Shown: one piece after another, positions 10,144-20,680 of the stretch
Layout of the letters: each line of letters starts with the position of its first letter
Numbering within the stretch: position 1 is the first letter of the stretch
From: an uncultured Bacteroidota bacterium
Lineage (GTDB): Bacteria; Bacteroidota; Bacteroidia; Flavobacteriales; Flavobacteriaceae
Length of the DNA stretch: 64,000 nt
Direction of reading: 5' to 3'
Assembly (NCBI GenBank): GCA_902544085.1
Contig: CACCAP010000001.1
Location: forward strand, 186,001-250,000
The notes under the pieces: model-generated
Told to the model about the DNA's origin: nothing
Database searches by the model: none
What the model saw: only the letters and a program-made list of their open reading frames with translations
Position numbers and translations under genes: made by a program

Positions 10144-10686
10144 CTATGCTGATTTACCTGCTTTTCTTCTAATCTCTTCACCAACAAACTTTACTCCTTT
10201 ACCTTTATATGGTTCAGGTTTTCTATAAGATCTTATTTTTGCAGCAACCATGCCAACAAGTTGCTTATCATAAGATGTTATGTTAATAATAGGATTCTTT
10301 CCTTTCTCATTAATTGTCTCAATTTTTATTTCATCAGGAAGCATCATGACTATATTGTGAGAAAATCCTAACGATAAATCCAATTTTTGCCCGGAACTCT
10401 GGGCTCTATAACCAACACCAACAAGCTCTAAACTTTTTTTCCATCCTTGTGAAACTCCAATAATCATATTGCTAATGAGTGATCTGTAAAGACCATGCTT
10501 GGCCTTATGTTCTTTAGATTCAGAATTTCTTTTTATTATCAATTGATTTTCTTCTTTCAAAACAGAAACACTATCAATGTTTTGACTTAATGTACCCAAT
10601 TTTCCAGAGACTTTTACAGAATCCGCATGTATTTCTACATTTACACCTTCAGGGACCGTTATTGGATTATTACCTACTCGTGACAT
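10144..10686 (-). CDS. rplF: 50S ribosomal protein L6
   Basis: L6 lies near the factor-binding centre beside the sarcin-ricin loop. The 180-residue product consists of two L6 repeats (about 10-80 and 88-165), with MSRVGNNPITVPEGV at the start and the conserved KIRSYRKPEPYKGKGVKFVG block near the end. Confidence 0.98.
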   Translation of the reverse strand: MSRVGNNPITVPEGVNVEIHADSVKVSGKLGTLSQNIDSVSVLKEENQLIIKRNSESKEHKAKHGLYRSLISNMIIGVSQGWKKSLELVGVGYRAQSSGQKLDLSLGFSHNIVMMLPDEIKIETINEKGKNPIINITSYDKQLVGMVAAKIRSYRKPEPYKGKGVKFVGEEIRRKAGKSA

Positions 10687-10688
10687 TA

Positions 10689-11087
10689 TTAATAAACATT
10701 ACAAATTATTTCTCCACCAAGATTTTCACTTTTTGCTTTTTTTCCAGTCATTAAACCTTTTGAGGTGGAGACTATATTTACTCCTAAACCATTTAAAACT
10801 CTAGGAATTTCTGAGCTGGATGAATATCTTCTCAGCCCTGGCTTACTTACTCTTTCAATCTTTTTAATTACAGGTTCCTTTGAGATTTGGTTATATTTTA
10901 AAGCAATTTTAATTGAACCTTGAACAGTATCATTTATAAACTGATAATTTAAAATAAAACCTTGATCAAATAATATCTTTGTGATTTCCTTCTTTATTTT
11001 TGACGAGGGAATAACAACAGTTCTTAGGCCTGCTGAATTTGCATTTCTAATTCTTGTTAAAAAATCTGCTATCGGATCTGTATTCAT
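10689..11087 (-). CDS. rpsH: 30S ribosomal protein S8
   Basis: S8 binds the central domain of 16S rRNA and in several bacteria also represses the spc operon. The 132-residue product begins MNTDPIADFLTRIRNANSAG and ends with the signature STSKGLMTGKKAKSENLGGE. It lies between rpsN and rplF. Confidence 0.98.
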   Translation of the reverse strand: MNTDPIADFLTRIRNANSAGLRTVVIPSSKIKKEITKILFDQGFILNYQFINDTVQGSIKIALKYNQISKEPVIKKIERVSKPGLRRYSSSSEIPRVLNGLGVNIVSTSKGLMTGKKAKSENLGGEIICNVY

Positions 11088-11098
11088 ATCTATTTAAT

Positions 11099-11368
11099 TT
11101 ACCAACTTGCTTTTCTTACTCCAGGGATCAAACCTTTATTTGCCATTTCACGGAACTTGACTCTTGAAATACCAAACTGCCTCATGTAACCTTTGGGTCT
11201 ACCAGTTATTTTACATCTGTTATGAGCCCTTACGGGTGATGAATTCTTGGGCAACTTTTGAAGCCCTATATAATCTCCAGCTTCTTTTAAAGCCTTTCTT
11301 TTTTCAGCGTACTTGAGACACATTTTAGCTCTCTTTACCTCTCGGGCTTTCATTGATTCTTTTGCCAT
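11099..11368 (-). CDS. rpsN: 30S ribosomal protein S14 (zinc-independent form)
   Basis: S14 is needed for assembly of the 30S head. This is the long 89-residue form, with [20 protein letters not shown] and the end [11 protein letters not shown]. It lacks the two CxxC pairs of the short zinc-binding S14, so it is the C-minus type. It lies 3 nt after rplE. Confidence 0.98.
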   Translation of the reverse strand: MAKESMKAREVKRAKMCLKYAEKRKALKEAGDYIGLQKLPKNSSPVRAHNRCKITGRPKGYMRQFGISRVKFREMANKGLIPGVRKASW

Positions 11369-11371
11369 ATA

Positions 11372-11923
11372 TTAATTTTTGTTAAATGGTAGTCCTAATT
11401 CTTTTAATAATGTTTTTGCCAATTTATCCTCATTTGTTGATGTAACAAATGTTATATCCATTCCGGAAATCTTATTGATTTTATCGATATCAATCTCAGG
11501 AAAAATAATCTGCTCAGTAATTCCCAGAGTATAATTTCCTCTGCCATCAAAACCTGAATTTTTGACACCTTGAAACTCTCTTACCCTTGGTAAGGCAGCA
11601 GTAATTAATCTATCTAAAAATTCATACATTCTATCACCTCTCAAGGTGACTTTCGCTCCAATAGGCATTCCTTTTCTTAATTTAAATGCTGAAATATCTT
11701 TTTTTGATTTTGTTGCCACGGCTTTTTGGCCAGAGATTAATGTAAGTTCCTCAACAGCATGGTCTATGATTTTTTTGTCAGCCACGGCAGCACCAACACC
11801 CTTACTAATTACTATCTTTTTAAGTTTTGGTACTTGCATTATGTTAACCAATCCATGTGCCTCCATAACACTTTTAGTGATGGTTTGTTTATATTCTTTT
11901 TTTAATCTTGGAGTGTAACTCAT
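11372..11923 (-). CDS. rplE: 50S ribosomal protein L5
   Basis: L5 binds 5S rRNA and contacts the P-site tRNA. The 183-residue product has the blocks [32 protein letters not shown] and the C-terminal [16 protein letters not shown]. It begins 1 nt after the rplX stop. Confidence 0.98.
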   Translation of the reverse strand: MSYTPRLKKEYKQTITKSVMEAHGLVNIMQVPKLKKIVISKGVGAAVADKKIIDHAVEELTLISGQKAVATKSKKDISAFKLRKGMPIGAKVTLRGDRMYEFLDRLITAALPRVREFQGVKNSGFDGRGNYTLGITEQIIFPEIDIDKINKISGMDITFVTSTNEDKLAKTLLKELGLPFNKN

Positions 11924-11924
11924 T

Positions 11925-12227
11925 TTAAATTATTTCATTATTTTTTAGAGAATATCGAACTTTCTTGTCATCCTCAATTCTATATCCAACTCTTGTTATT
12001 TCTCCATCCTTGGTTGTTAATGAAACGTTTGAGATGTGAATGGAAGATTCTTTTTCAGTAATTCCACCCTTTGGGTTATTAGAGTTTGGCTTGTTATGCT
12101 TTTTAACCATAGCAACACCTTCAACTATAACTCTATTTTTAGTTCTAATTACTTTCAAAACTTTTCCAGTGGAGCCTTTATCATCTCCAGCAATTACTTT
12201 TACAGTATCTCCAACTTTAATATTCAT
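11925..12227 (-). CDS. rplX: 50S ribosomal protein L24
   Basis: L24 is one of the two proteins that start 50S assembly. The 100-residue product opens with the KOW motif ([20 protein letters not shown]) and has the family blocks [14 protein letters not shown] and [15 protein letters not shown]. It lies between rplN and rplE. Confidence 0.98.
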   Translation of the reverse strand: MNIKVGDTVKVIAGDDKGSTGKVLKVIRTKNRVIVEGVAMVKKHNKPNSNNPKGGITEKESSIHISNVSLTTKDGEITRVGYRIEDDKKVRYSLKNNEII

Positions 12228-12231
12228 ATAT

Positions 12232-12600
12232 CTATAAAACTTCGGGTGCCAATGACACTATTTTCATAAAATTTTTATCTCTCAATTCGCGCGCAACAGG
12301 ACCAAAAACCCTAGTACCTCTCAATTCACCTGCAGAATCAAGTAAAACACAGGCATTATCATCAAATCTAATATATGATCCATCTTTTCTCCTAACTTCC
12401 TTTTTCGTTCTAACAACAACTGCAGTTGAAACTTGACCTTTCTTCACTGTACCATTTGGTGTAGCATTTTTAACAGTAACAACGATTTTATCCCCCAATG
12501 AAGCATATCTTCTTTTGGTCCCACCAAGAACCCTAATAGTAAGGACTTCTTTAGCTCCTGTATTATCTGCGACTAATAATCTACTTTCTTGTTGTACCAT
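12232..12600 (-). CDS. rplN: 50S ribosomal protein L14
   Basis: L14 forms an inter-subunit bridge near the factor-binding site. The 122-residue product begins [19 protein letters not shown] and has the conserved [20 protein letters not shown] block near its end. Its start overlaps the rpsQ stop by 1 nt. Confidence 0.98.
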   Translation of the reverse strand: MVQQESRLLVADNTGAKEVLTIRVLGGTKRRYASLGDKIVVTVKNATPNGTVKKGQVSTAVVVRTKKEVRRKDGSYIRFDDNACVLLDSAGELRGTRVFGPVARELRDKNFMKIVSLAPEVL

Positions 12601-12857
12601 TACTTAGCTTTTTCTAACACTTTAACCAAACGCCAACATTTATTTTTACTGATTGGCTTAGTTTCCATAATTTTGACAACATCCCCTTCACTACATTCAT
12701 TTTTTTCATCATGGACATGATATTTCTTTGTTTTTAAAACGAACTTACCATATTTAGGGTGCTTAACCTTTCCAACTTCTGAAACAACAATTGATTTTTG
12801 CATCTTACTGCTTGTAACTACTCCTATTCTTTCCTTTCTTAAATTTCTACTATCCAT
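12600..12857 (-). CDS. rpsQ: 30S ribosomal protein S17
   Basis: S17 is a primary 16S rRNA-binding protein with an OB fold. The 85-residue product starts [20 protein letters not shown] and has [10 protein letters not shown] and the end [17 protein letters not shown]. The ATG at 12857 is chosen over 12881: the extra eight residues of the longer reading overlap rpmC and are absent from the family. This start lies 1 nt after the rpmC stop. Confidence 0.97.
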   Translation of the reverse strand: MDSRNLRKERIGVVTSSKMQKSIVVSEVGKVKHPKYGKFVLKTKKYHVHDEKNECSEGDVVKIMETKPISKNKCWRLVKVLEKAK

Positions 12858-12858
12858 T

Positions 12859-13050
12859 TTAACTAGTTTTTCTTTTGGCAAGTTCTGTTTTCATTCTTGC
12901 AATTGTTCGTCTGTTTTTTCTTATGACCAGTGGGTTTTCAATTGGTGAAACCACATGGGTTAGCTTGGTATCTTCTTGACTTTTAATCAAGGTTTGAAGC
13001 TTATCCATAAGCTCATCATCTGTTAATATTTTAATTTCACTTTGTTTCAT
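12859..13050 (-). CDS. rpmC: 50S ribosomal protein L29
   Basis: L29 sits at the peptide exit tunnel, near the docking point of trigger factor and SRP. The 63-residue product is helical, with the family block [22 protein letters not shown]. It overlaps the rplP stop by 1 nt. Confidence 0.97.
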   Translation of the reverse strand: MKQSEIKILTDDELMDKLQTLIKSQEDTKLTHVVSPIENPLVIRKNRRTIARMKTELAKRKTS

Positions 13051-13475
13051 TAGCTGACATATTCATAATCGTTAGCAATAACAAATTTTGTTTTTACAGG
13101 TAACTTTTGAGAAGCTAACCTTAATGCTTCTTTAGCAACATCAATAGGTACCCCTGAAACTTCAAACATAATTTTTCCGGGTTTTACTACAGCTACAAAA
13201 TATTCTGGAGCACCTTTTCCTTTACCCATTCTAACCTCCAATGGTTTTTTTGTAATTGGTTTATCAGGAAAAATTTTAATCCATAACTGACCTTCCCTCT
13301 TCATATACCTTGTTGCAGCAATCCTAGCTGCTTCTATTTGTCTAGAAGTAATAAACTTTGAATCTAAAGATTTGATACCGAACATACCATTAGATAGACG
13401 ATGACCTCTTTGGGAAAGACCTTTCATCCTTCCTTTTTGCATTTTTCTATATTTCTGTCTTTTTGGTGATAACAT
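13050..13475 (-). CDS. rplP: 50S ribosomal protein L16
   Basis: L16 helps position A-site tRNA in the large subunit. The 141-residue product starts [19 protein letters not shown] and has the signature [20 protein letters not shown] and the [17 protein letters not shown] block. It lies between rpsC and rpmC. Confidence 0.98.
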   Translation of the reverse strand: MLSPKRQKYRKMQKGRMKGLSQRGHRLSNGMFGIKSLDSKFITSRQIEAARIAATRYMKREGQLWIKIFPDKPITKKPLEVRMGKGKGAPEYFVAVVKPGKIMFEVSGVPIDVAKEALRLASQKLPVKTKFVIANDYEYVS

Positions 13476-13477
13476 TG

Positions 13478-14179
13478 TTAACGTCTTCTTTGTTTATTTC
13501 CTTTATTTTTCGAGGAAGCCAAACTCAAACCTACAAGTGGAGAAAGTTCTCTTTTTCCATAAACTTCACCCTTCATGATCCATACTTTAATACCCAATCT
13601 ACCATAAGTAGTGTGAGCTTCGACTAAAGCATAATCAATATCAGCTCTAAATGTTGATAATGGGATTCTTCCTTCCTTATATGTTTCTGATCTAGCCATC
13701 TCAGCTCCATTTAATCTGCCAGAAATTTGAACTTTGATACCCTCTGCATTCATTCTCATCGTAGCTGCTATTGACATTTTAATGGCTCTTCTGTAAGAAA
13801 TTCTGCCTTCAATCTGTCTTGCAATTGAAGAAGCAACAAGTTGAGCTTCGAGTTCAGGTCTCTTTATTTCAACAATATTAAGTTGAATGTCTTTTTTTGA
13901 TATTTTCTTTAGTTCTTCTTTTAATTTATCAACTTCCTGCCCTGCCTTACCAATAATAATTCCAGGCCTTGCAGTTGTTATAGTAATTATTATCGATTTT
14001 AAAGTTCTTTCAATAATTACTCGTGAAACGCTCGCTTTAGACAAACGGGTAAAGATATACTTTCTTATAATTTCATCCTCAGCAATCATATCACCGTATT
14101 TTTTACCACCATACCAGTTAGATTCCCATCCTCTGATGATACCTAGTCTGTTTCCAATCGGATTTGTCTTTTGACCCAT
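13478..14179 (-). CDS. rpsC: 30S ribosomal protein S3
   Basis: S3 lines the mRNA entry tunnel and has helicase activity with S4 and S5. The 233-residue product has the N-terminal KH type II domain (about 38-107, with [20 protein letters not shown]) and the C-terminal domain (about 120-210, [39 protein letters not shown]). It begins 3 nt after rplV. Confidence 0.98.
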   Translation of the reverse strand: MGQKTNPIGNRLGIIRGWESNWYGGKKYGDMIAEDEIIRKYIFTRLSKASVSRVIIERTLKSIIITITTARPGIIIGKAGQEVDKLKEELKKISKKDIQLNIVEIKRPELEAQLVASSIARQIEGRISYRRAIKMSIAATMRMNAEGIKVQISGRLNGAEMARSETYKEGRIPLSTFRADIDYALVEAHTTYGRLGIKVWIMKGEVYGKRELSPLVGLSLASSKNKGNKQRRR

Positions 14180-14182
14180 TTG

Positions 14183-14590
14183 CTATTTATTAATTTCTTT
14201 TAAACTATCTAATACCATGGTTACATGGTTTGATCTTTTTCTTATTCTGTGAGCTCTTCCTTGAGGGGCAGGTCTCAATCTTTTTAACATACCAGCACTA
14301 TCAACCCTTATCTCACTAACAACAATATTTTCATTTTCTATATCACTTTCAGGATTTTTTTGTTGCCAATTATTGATCGCCGAAAGTAATAATTTTTCTA
14401 ACCTGTTTGATGCATGCTTTGGGCTGAACTTTAAAATAGAAAGCGCTTTATCAATCTTCTTTCCTCTAATTTGATCGGCAATCAACCTCATCTTTCTGGG
14501 TGAAGTTGGACAATTATTTAAACTAGCAGAAACAAGATCCTTCCTAAGCTCTTTATTTACATTTGCACTATTTCTTTTCCTTGATCCCAT
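14183..14590 (-). CDS. rplV: 50S ribosomal protein L22
   Basis: L22 extends a beta hairpin into the exit tunnel wall, where macrolides and stalling peptides act. The 135-residue product has NNCPTSPRKMRLIADQIRGK and the hairpin/tail region MLKRLRPAPQGRAHRIRKRSNH. It lies between rpsS and rpsC. Confidence 0.98.
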   Translation of the reverse strand: MGSRKRNSANVNKELRKDLVSASLNNCPTSPRKMRLIADQIRGKKIDKALSILKFSPKHASNRLEKLLLSAINNWQQKNPESDIENENIVVSEIRVDSAGMLKRLRPAPQGRAHRIRKRSNHVTMVLDSLKEINK

Positions 14591-14595
14591 TTATT

Positions 14596-14865
14596 TTACT
14601 TTTTTTTACCACCAGCATGACCTCTAAATGATCTTGTTGGTGAAAATTCACCTAATTTGTGTCCAACCATATTTTCAGTAATGTATACTGGGACAAACTG
14701 TCTGCCATTGTACACAGCAATTGTCTGACCAACAAAGTCAGGGATTATCATTGATGATCTTGACCAGGTTTTTATAACATTTTTCTTATTTGAATCAAGA
14801 TTTTCTTGAACTCTCTTCAATAAGCTTTTATGTACAAATGGTCCTTTTTTTAATGATCTAGGCAT
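14596..14865 (-). CDS. rpsS: 30S ribosomal protein S19
   Basis: S19 pairs with S13 in the 30S head. The 89-residue product begins [19 protein letters not shown] and carries the signature [20 protein letters not shown]. It lies 2 nt after rplB. Confidence 0.98.
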   Translation of the reverse strand: MPRSLKKGPFVHKSLLKRVQENLDSNKKNVIKTWSRSSMIIPDFVGQTIAVYNGRQFVPVYITENMVGHKLGEFSPTRSFRGHAGGKKK

Positions 14866-14867
14866 GA

Positions 14868-15689
14868 TTATTTTCTCCTTTCAATTATGAATTTATTACT
14901 GAATTTCTTTTTATTTCTTGTTCTGTATCCTTTGGCAGGAATACCATTTTTTGAACGTGGATGTCCTCCAGAGGCTTTACCTTCCCCACCACCCATTGGG
15001 TGGTCAACTGGATTCATAACTACAGCTCTTGTTCTTGGTCTCCTTCCTAACCATCTTGTTCTACCAGCTTTTCCAGAAACAACAAGTTGATGATCAGTGT
15101 TTGAAACTTGACCTATAGTAGCCATTGATTTTACAAGAACAAGCCTTGTTTCACCAGACGGTAACCTTAACGTAGCAAATTTTCCATCACGAGCCATAAG
15201 CTGAGCAAAGGAACCAGCACTTCGAGCTAAACTTGCTCCTTTTCCAGGACTTAACTCTACACAAGAAATTGTAGTTCCAAGTGGAATGGATGATAAAGGC
15301 ATTGAATTACCAAGCTTAGGCTCAACTTTATCTCCTGAAACCACTTTGTCTCCAACTTTTAATCCCTTTATAGCTACAATATATCTTTTTTCTCCATCCT
15401 CAAATTTTGTCAATGCTATGAAAGCTGACCTGTTGGGATCATATTCTATTGACATAACCTCTGCTTCATCATTAAATCTATCTCTTTTAAAATCAATTAA
15501 TCTGTACTTTTTCTTATGACCGCCTCCTCTAAATTTCATGGTCATTCTACCCTGACTATTTCGTCCTCCAGTCCTTTTTTTAGGAATCAACAAACTCTTT
15601 TCAGGCTTCGTAGTAGTAATAGTTTCAAAGCTATTTACTGTTCTGCCCCTTTGCCCTGGTGTTATCGGTTTAAGTTTTTTAACTGCCAT
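14868..15689 (-). CDS. rplB: 50S ribosomal protein L2
   Basis: L2 supports peptidyl-transferase activity and subunit joining. The 273-residue product has the N-terminal OB domain (about 40-120, [17 protein letters not shown]), the SH3-like domain and the active-site-proximal block [20 protein letters not shown] near the C-terminus. It overlaps the rplW stop by 1 nt. Confidence 0.98.
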   Translation of the reverse strand: MAVKKLKPITPGQRGRTVNSFETITTTKPEKSLLIPKKRTGGRNSQGRMTMKFRGGGHKKKYRLIDFKRDRFNDEAEVMSIEYDPNRSAFIALTKFEDGEKRYIVAIKGLKVGDKVVSGDKVEPKLGNSMPLSSIPLGTTISCVELSPGKGASLARSAGSFAQLMARDGKFATLRLPSGETRLVLVKSMATIGQVSNTDHQLVVSGKAGRTRWLGRRPRTRAVVMNPVDHPMGGGEGKASGGHPRSKNGIPAKGYRTRNKKKFSNKFIIERRK

Positions 15690-15979
15690 TATAAATTGTT
15701 ATAAAAATCAATTGAGTCTCCATCTTGAATATCAACAATTGCTTTTTTCTTAATATTTGTTTTGGTTCTTTGTACACCTTTCTTGGTATACTTCGTCTTT
15801 CTTTCAGAGCCGTATATTTGTGTTCTTACTTTTTCAACATTTACATTGTATCTCTTCTCAACAGCATCTTTGATTTGAATCTTATTAGCTTCCCTATTAA
15901 CAACAAAAGCATAACGATTTCTTAATTCGCTATCATTAGTTGCTTTTTCGGTTATAATAGGTTCAAAAATTACTTTCAT
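15689..15979 (-). CDS. rplW: 50S ribosomal protein L23
   Basis: L23 forms the main docking site for trigger factor and SRP at the tunnel exit. The 96-residue product has [20 protein letters not shown] and the [20 protein letters not shown] loop. It lies between rplD and rplB. Confidence 0.97.
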   Translation of the reverse strand: MKVIFEPIITEKATNDSELRNRYAFVVNREANKIQIKDAVEKRYNVNVEKVRTQIYGSERKTKYTKKGVQRTKTNIKKKAIVDIQDGDSIDFYNNL

Positions 15980-15981
15980 AA

Positions 15982-16608
15982 CTATTTTAATATTGATTCT
16001 AAATTAACAACGGCATTTTCCTCAATCACAAGATGCTGTGCATTCAAAATACTATATGTTGTTGCTTCAGATTCAGAAACAATCTCATATTTTTTCAAAT
16101 TTCGCGCCGACAAATATACATTTTTATTACCTCCCTCAAGGACGAACAATGTTTTTTTGGAATCTAAGCCAGTAGATTTCAAAATCTCAACAAATGATTT
16201 TGTTTTTGGTGTTTTAAAATCTAACTTTTCAATAACTGAGATGGCGTTATTTGATAATTTTTGGGATAATGCAGATTTACGTGCTAACTTCTTAACATTT
16301 TTATTAACCTTGGAGTTAAAATCTCTATTTCTTGGTCCAAAAATGGTACCACCTCCTCTGAAAAGGGGGTTTTTAATACTTCCAGCTCTTGCTGTTCCCG
16401 TCCCTTTTTGTTTTTTTATTTTTCTAGTGCTCCCCTTTATTTCAGCTCTTTCTTTTGTTTTTGCATTTCCTTGTCTTTTATTAGACAAATGATTTTTTAC
16501 ATCTAAATATTGTGCGTGTTCATTAGGCTCAATACCAAAAATATCTTTGGAAAGACTTACTGATCTTCCCGTTGATTTACCTTTGATATTTATAACTTCT
16601 AATTTCAT
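15982..16608 (-). CDS. rplD: 50S ribosomal protein L4
   Basis: L4 lines the exit tunnel; in some bacteria it also represses the S10 operon. The 208-residue product has the internal extended loop (about 45-95, with KKQKGTGTARAGSIKNPLFR and GGTIFGPRNRDF) and the C-terminal globular half. It overlaps the rplC stop by 1 nt. Confidence 0.98.
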   Translation of the reverse strand: MKLEVINIKGKSTGRSVSLSKDIFGIEPNEHAQYLDVKNHLSNKRQGNAKTKERAEIKGSTRKIKKQKGTGTARAGSIKNPLFRGGGTIFGPRNRDFNSKVNKNVKKLARKSALSQKLSNNAISVIEKLDFKTPKTKSFVEILKSTGLDSKKTLFVLEGGNKNVYLSARNLKKYEIVSESEATTYSILNAQHLVIEENAVVNLESILK

Positions 16609-17225
16609 TATTTTTTTATAGACAGATATGAATTTTTATGACCAGGAACACATCCCTTGACAACAATAAGATTCTTTTCAGAGATAACTTTTACAACTTT
16701 TAAGTTTTGAACAGTAACATTTTCGTTGCCAGTTTGCCCAGCCATTTTCATTCCTTTAAATACTCTGGCGGGGTAAGAAGCTGCTCCAATTGAACCTGGA
16801 GCTCTTAGCCTGTTGTGTTGACCATGAGTTGATTGTCCAACACCAGCAAAACCGTGTCTTTTTACAACACCCTGAAATCCTTTTCCTTTAGAAACCCCTG
16901 TAACATCAACATACTCTCCCTCAATAAATAAATCTGCTGAAATGGTATCACCAACTTTTAGTTCACTTTCAAAATCTGAGAATTCCATTAATTTGGATTT
17001 AGGTGCTTGTTTACTGTTTTTAAAATGACCTATTTCCGATTTTTTTACCAGCCTTTCCTTTTTGTCATCAAAACCAATTTGAACTGCATCATAACCATCC
17101 TTTTCAGAATTCTTAATTTGGGTTACAACACATGGGCCAGCTTGAATTACTGTACAAGCAAGATTATTACCTTTTTCGTCGTAAAGACTCGTCATTCCTA
17201 TTTTTTTTCCAATTAATCCAGCCAT
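16608..17225 (-). CDS. rplC: 50S ribosomal protein L3
   Basis: L3 reaches the peptidyl-transferase centre and begins 50S assembly with L24. The 205-residue product begins [19 protein letters not shown] and has the signature [19 protein letters not shown] and [20 protein letters not shown]. It lies 5 nt after rpsJ. Confidence 0.98.
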   Translation of the reverse strand: MAGLIGKKIGMTSLYDEKGNNLACTVIQAGPCVVTQIKNSEKDGYDAVQIGFDDKKERLVKKSEIGHFKNSKQAPKSKLMEFSDFESELKVGDTISADLFIEGEYVDVTGVSKGKGFQGVVKRHGFAGVGQSTHGQHNRLRAPGSIGAASYPARVFKGMKMAGQTGNENVTVQNLKVVKVISEKNLIVVKGCVPGHKNSYLSIKK

Positions 17226-17230
17226 TTTAC

Positions 17231-17536
17231 TTATACTTTTATTTCAACTTCTACTCCACTCGGTAATTCCAACTTCATTAGAGCATCAATTGTTTTAGAT
17301 GAAGAACTGTAAATATCTAGCAATCTCTTGTAGGACGAAAGCTGAAATTGTTCTCTTGATTTTTTATTAACGTGAGGAGATTTCAAAACAGTAAAAATTT
17401 TCTTTTTAGTTGGTAGAGGAATTGGTCCTGTCACAATTGCACCAGTTGTTTTAACAGTTTTTACAATTTTTTCAGCTGACTTATCAACCAAGTTGAAGTC
17501 ATAAGATTTTAATTTAATTCTAATTTTTTGACTCAT
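17231..17536 (-). CDS. rpsJ: 30S ribosomal protein S10
   Basis: S10 belongs to the 30S head and, as NusE, to antitermination complexes. The 101-residue product begins [20 protein letters not shown] and has the loop [20 protein letters not shown]. It follows fusA directly with a 2-nt gap; tuf, which lies between them in Proteobacteria, is absent here, as is usual in Bacteroidota. Confidence 0.98.
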   Translation of the reverse strand: MSQKIRIKLKSYDFNLVDKSAEKIVKTVKTTGAIVTGPIPLPTKKKIFTVLKSPHVNKKSREQFQLSSYKRLLDIYSSSSKTIDALMKLELPSGVEVEIKV

Positions 17537-17538
17537 AA

Positions 17539-19668
17539 TTATTCTTGATTGTTTCCTTTTATAGAGGCAATTACCTCATCAGAAATGTTTGATGGTGTTT
17601 CAGCATAGTGGGAGAACTCCATCGTTGATGTTGCTCTACCAGAGCTTAGAGTCCTAAGTGAGGTTACATAGCCAAACATTTCAGATAAAGGAACTATTGC
17701 TTTCACAACTTTAGCTCCAGCTCTATCATCCATGTTATTTACTTGACCTCTTCTTCTGTTTAAATCTCCAACAATATCTCCCATATTCTCCTCAGGTGTT
17801 AGAACTTCTAATTTCATTATTGGTTCCATAATGACTGACTTTGCAAGTTTAGCAGCTTCTTTAAATCCAAGCTTAGCAGCCAATTCAAATGATAAAGAAT
17901 CCGAGTCAACTGGGTGAAATGAACCATCATTCAAAGCAACTTTCAATGCATCAATTTCAAATCCTGCTAATGGACCGTTTTTCATAGCCTCTCTAAAACC
18001 TTTTTCAACAGACGGAATATATTCCTTGGGAATATTACCACCCTTAATATTATTAGTAAATTCTAAGCCTGTTTTACCTTCTTCAGCAGGTTCCATAGTA
18101 AAAACAATATCAGCAAACTTACCTCTACCACCAGTTTGTTTTTTGTAAACTTCTCTGTGGTTTGCTGTTGCTGTTACAGCTTCTTTGTATTCAACCTGTG
18201 GCTGACCTTGATTTACTTCGACTTTAAACTCTCTTTTTAAACGATCTACAATTATATCTAAATGAAGTTCTCCCATACCTGAAATAATGGTCTGTCCGGA
18301 TGCTTCATCAGTTTTTACTTGAAAAGTAGGATCCTCCTCAGCTAGTTTTGCTAACGCCATACCTAATTTATCAACATCTGCTTTTGTTTTTGGTTCAACA
18401 GCGATACCAATTACTGGATCAGGAAAAACCATGCTTTCTAAAACTATTGGATGCTTTTCTGAGCTCAATGTGTCACCAGTCTTAATATCTTTAAAACCAA
18501 CAGCAGCACCAATATCACCTGCCTCTATGAAATCTATCGCATTCTGCTTGTCCGCGTGCATCTGGTAAATCCTGGAAATTCTTTCTTTTGACTGAGATCT
18601 ATTATTGAATATGTATGAACCAGCATCTAATCTTCCAGAGTACACTCTAAAGAATGCCAGTCTTCCTACGTATGGGTCGGTTGCAATTTTAAAGGCTAGA
18701 GCAGAGAATGGTTCAGAAACAATTGGTTTTCTAGAAATCTCAGAGCCATCGTCTGGGTGAGTACCAACAATTGCTTCTTTATCCTCAGGTGATGGCAAAT
18801 ATCTACAAACACAATCAAGTAAAAATTGTACACCTTTATTTTTGAAAGCTGATCCACAGACCATCGGGATTATGCTCATATCTTGGGCAGCTTTTCTCAA
18901 AGCCTCGTGAATTTCATCCTCAGAAATGGAATCAGGATCATCAAAAAACTTCTCAAGTAAATTGTCATCATACTCAGCAACTGACTCTATCAAGTTAGCC
19001 CTGTACTTTTGAACCTCTTCTTTCATATCATCAGGGATGTCCACAACATCAAAGGTTGATCCCATATTCTCTTCATGCCATACAATTGCCTGATTTTTAA
19101 CTAAATCTACAATTCCTTTAAAATCTTCCTCCTCACCAATTGGTAACACTATAGGAACAGCATTTGATTTCAGCATTTCCTTTATTTGATTACATACGGC
19201 AAGAAAATCAGATCCTTGTCGATCCATCTTATTTACAAAGCCCATCCTAGGTACTTTATAATTGTCCGCTAGCCTCCAGTTTGTTTCTGATTGAGGCTCC
19301 ACACCATCTACTGCGCTGAATAAAAAAACAAGACCATCAAGAACTCTTAATGATCTATTTACTTCAACAGTGAAATCAACGTGACCAGGGGTATCAATAA
19401 TGTTAAAATGGTATGGCTTTGATGAATCATTTTTCTTTCCCTGATCAGTTGGAAAATTCCAAGTACATGTTGTAGCAGCAGAAGTAATGGTAATTCCTCT
19501 TTCTTGTTCTTGTGCCATCCAATCCATGGTAGCTGCACCATCATGAACTTCTCCAATTTTATGACTTACACCAGTATAGTACAAAATTCTTTCAGTTGTA
19601 GTTGTTTTTCCTGCATCAATGTGAGCAGCAATACCAATATTTCGTGTATATTTTAAATCTCTTGCCAT
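17539..19668 (-). CDS. fusA: Elongation factor G
   Basis: EF-G is the GTPase that drives ribosomal translocation. The 709-residue length is normal. The G domain shows G1 [13 protein letters not shown], the switch block RGITITSA, G3 DTPGHVDF and G4 NKMD. The C-terminal domains include [18 protein letters not shown] and the domain IV/V region with [20 protein letters not shown]. It lies 3 nt downstream of rpsG in the str part of the operon. Confidence 0.99.
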   Translation of the reverse strand: MARDLKYTRNIGIAAHIDAGKTTTTERILYYTGVSHKIGEVHDGAATMDWMAQEQERGITITSAATTCTWNFPTDQGKKNDSSKPYHFNIIDTPGHVDFTVEVNRSLRVLDGLVFLFSAVDGVEPQSETNWRLADNYKVPRMGFVNKMDRQGSDFLAVCNQIKEMLKSNAVPIVLPIGEEEDFKGIVDLVKNQAIVWHEENMGSTFDVVDIPDDMKEEVQKYRANLIESVAEYDDNLLEKFFDDPDSISEDEIHEALRKAAQDMSIIPMVCGSAFKNKGVQFLLDCVCRYLPSPEDKEAIVGTHPDDGSEISRKPIVSEPFSALAFKIATDPYVGRLAFFRVYSGRLDAGSYIFNNRSQSKERISRIYQMHADKQNAIDFIEAGDIGAAVGFKDIKTGDTLSSEKHPIVLESMVFPDPVIGIAVEPKTKADVDKLGMALAKLAEEDPTFQVKTDEASGQTIISGMGELHLDIIVDRLKREFKVEVNQGQPQVEYKEAVTATANHREVYKKQTGGRGKFADIVFTMEPAEEGKTGLEFTNNIKGGNIPKEYIPSVEKGFREAMKNGPLAGFEIDALKVALNDGSFHPVDSDSLSFELAAKLGFKEAAKLAKSVIMEPIMKLEVLTPEENMGDIVGDLNRRRGQVNNMDDRAGAKVVKAIVPLSEMFGYVTSLRTLSSGRATSTMEFSHYAETPSNISDEVIASIKGNNQE

Positions 19669-19671
19669 TAT

Positions 19672-20148
19672 TTAGAATCTAAAGTGAGAAAATGCTTTGT
19701 TGGCTTCCGCCATCTTGTGAGTATCTACCCTTTTCTTAACTGCAGCTCCCTCTTCCTTTTCTGCAGCAAGTATTTCAGCCGCGAGTTTTTGAGACATAGA
19801 CTTTTCGTTTCTCTTTCTTGCAAAACTTATGAGCCATTTGATTGCAAGTGAAATTTTTCTGTCAGCTCTGATCTGCATTGGAATTTGAAAAGTAGCACCT
19901 CCAATTCTTCTACTTCTAACTTCAACATGTGGCATTACATTTGACAATCCGTCTTTCCAGATTTCCAAGGAGGATTTTTCTTTGTCCTGCTTTTTCGATT
20001 CGACAATATCTAATGCGTCGTAAAAAATTTTGAATGCAGTGGACTTTTTACCGCTCCACATGAGGTTGTTAACAAATCTTGTAACAAGTTGATCGTTAAA
20101 TTTTGGGTCTGGAAGAAGTGGACGTTTTTTTGCTTTTCTTTTTCTCAT
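19672..20148 (-). CDS. rpsG: 30S ribosomal protein S7
   Basis: S7 organises the 30S head and the E site. The 158-residue product begins [20 protein letters not shown] and has the block [20 protein letters not shown] and the C-terminal [13 protein letters not shown]. It lies between rpsL and fusA. Confidence 0.98.
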   Translation of the reverse strand: MRKRKAKKRPLLPDPKFNDQLVTRFVNNLMWSGKKSTAFKIFYDALDIVESKKQDKEKSSLEIWKDGLSNVMPHVEVRSRRIGGATFQIPMQIRADRKISLAIKWLISFARKRNEKSMSQKLAAEILAAEKEEGAAVKKRVDTHKMAEANKAFSHFRF

Positions 20149-20183
20149 TTTTTTATAGTTGAGCGGTTCTTAAAAGAACATCA

Positions 20184-20564
20184 TTAACTTTTAGCTTTTG
20201 CTTTTTTCGCACCATATTTAGATCTTCTTTGTAATCTTCCTTCAACACCGGCGGTATCAAGAGCGCCTCTAACGATATGATAACGAACACCAGGAAGATC
20301 TTTAACCCTTCCACCTCTAACTAAAACGATTGAATGTTCTTGTAAATTGTGGCCTTCTCCTGGAATATAAGCATTTACCTCAATACCGTTAGTTAGCCTA
20401 ACCCTAGCTACCTTTCTCATTGCTGAATTAGGCTTTTTTGGGGTTGTAGTGTAGACTCTGGTACAAACACCTCTTTTTTGAGGGCATGAACTGAGTGAGG
20501 CAGATTTGCTTTTCTTAACTACCTTTTTTCTACCTTTTCGTACTAATTGCGATATTGTTGGCAT
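20184..20564 (-). CDS. rpsL: 30S ribosomal protein S12
   Basis: S12 sits at the decoding centre and is the streptomycin-resistance locus. The 126-residue product begins [15 protein letters not shown] and has the [18 protein letters not shown] block, whose lysine (KKPNS) is the wild-type streptomycin-sensitive residue, and [17 protein letters not shown]. It is the first gene of the 32-gene ribosomal unit; a good Bacteroidota promoter lies about 24 nt upstream. The 35-nt gap to rpsG is the largest inside the unit. Confidence 0.99.
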   Translation of the reverse strand: MPTISQLVRKGRKKVVKKSKSASLSSCPQKRGVCTRVYTTTPKKPNSAMRKVARVRLTNGIEVNAYIPGEGHNLQEHSIVLVRGGRVKDLPGVRYHIVRGALDTAGVEGRLQRRSKYGAKKAKAKS

Positions 20565-20587
20565 ATATTTCCTTCTTTAAAGGTGCG

Positions 20588-20618
20588 CAAATGTAGGATT
20601 TTTTTACAATTATTCAAA
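20588..20618 (-). promoter_or_regulatory. Bacteroidota promoter (TTTG-N19-TACATTTG) of the str-S10-spc-alpha unit
   Basis: On the minus strand TTTG (20615-20618) is followed after 19 nt by TACATTTG (20588-20595). This matches both elements and the spacing of the Bacteroidota sigma-factor consensus (-33 TTTG, -7 TAnnTTTG). It lies 23 nt upstream of the rpsL ATG. It is the clearest promoter in the window and the only good one seen for the 16.6-kb unit. Confidence 0.85.
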
Positions 20619-20628
20619 CCTATTTCAA

Positions 20629-20662
20629 AAAAAAAAGGATCAAAAATTTGATCCTTTTTTTT
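20629..20662 (-). terminator. Intrinsic terminator after the susC-susD pair
   Basis: An inverted repeat GGATCAAA-AA-TTTGATCC, flanked by A and T runs that extend the stem, is followed on the minus strand by a T tract. It lies 19 nt past the susD stop and just upstream of the ribosomal promoter, insulating the two units. Because T runs flank both sides it could act in both directions. Confidence 0.85.
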
Positions 20663-20680
20663 ATCAGTTGAAATAACAGT

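Noticed and set aside
12600-12881. Longer S17 reading starting at 12881
   Set aside because: It overlaps rpmC and adds eight residues not found in S17; the ATG at 12857 matches the family.
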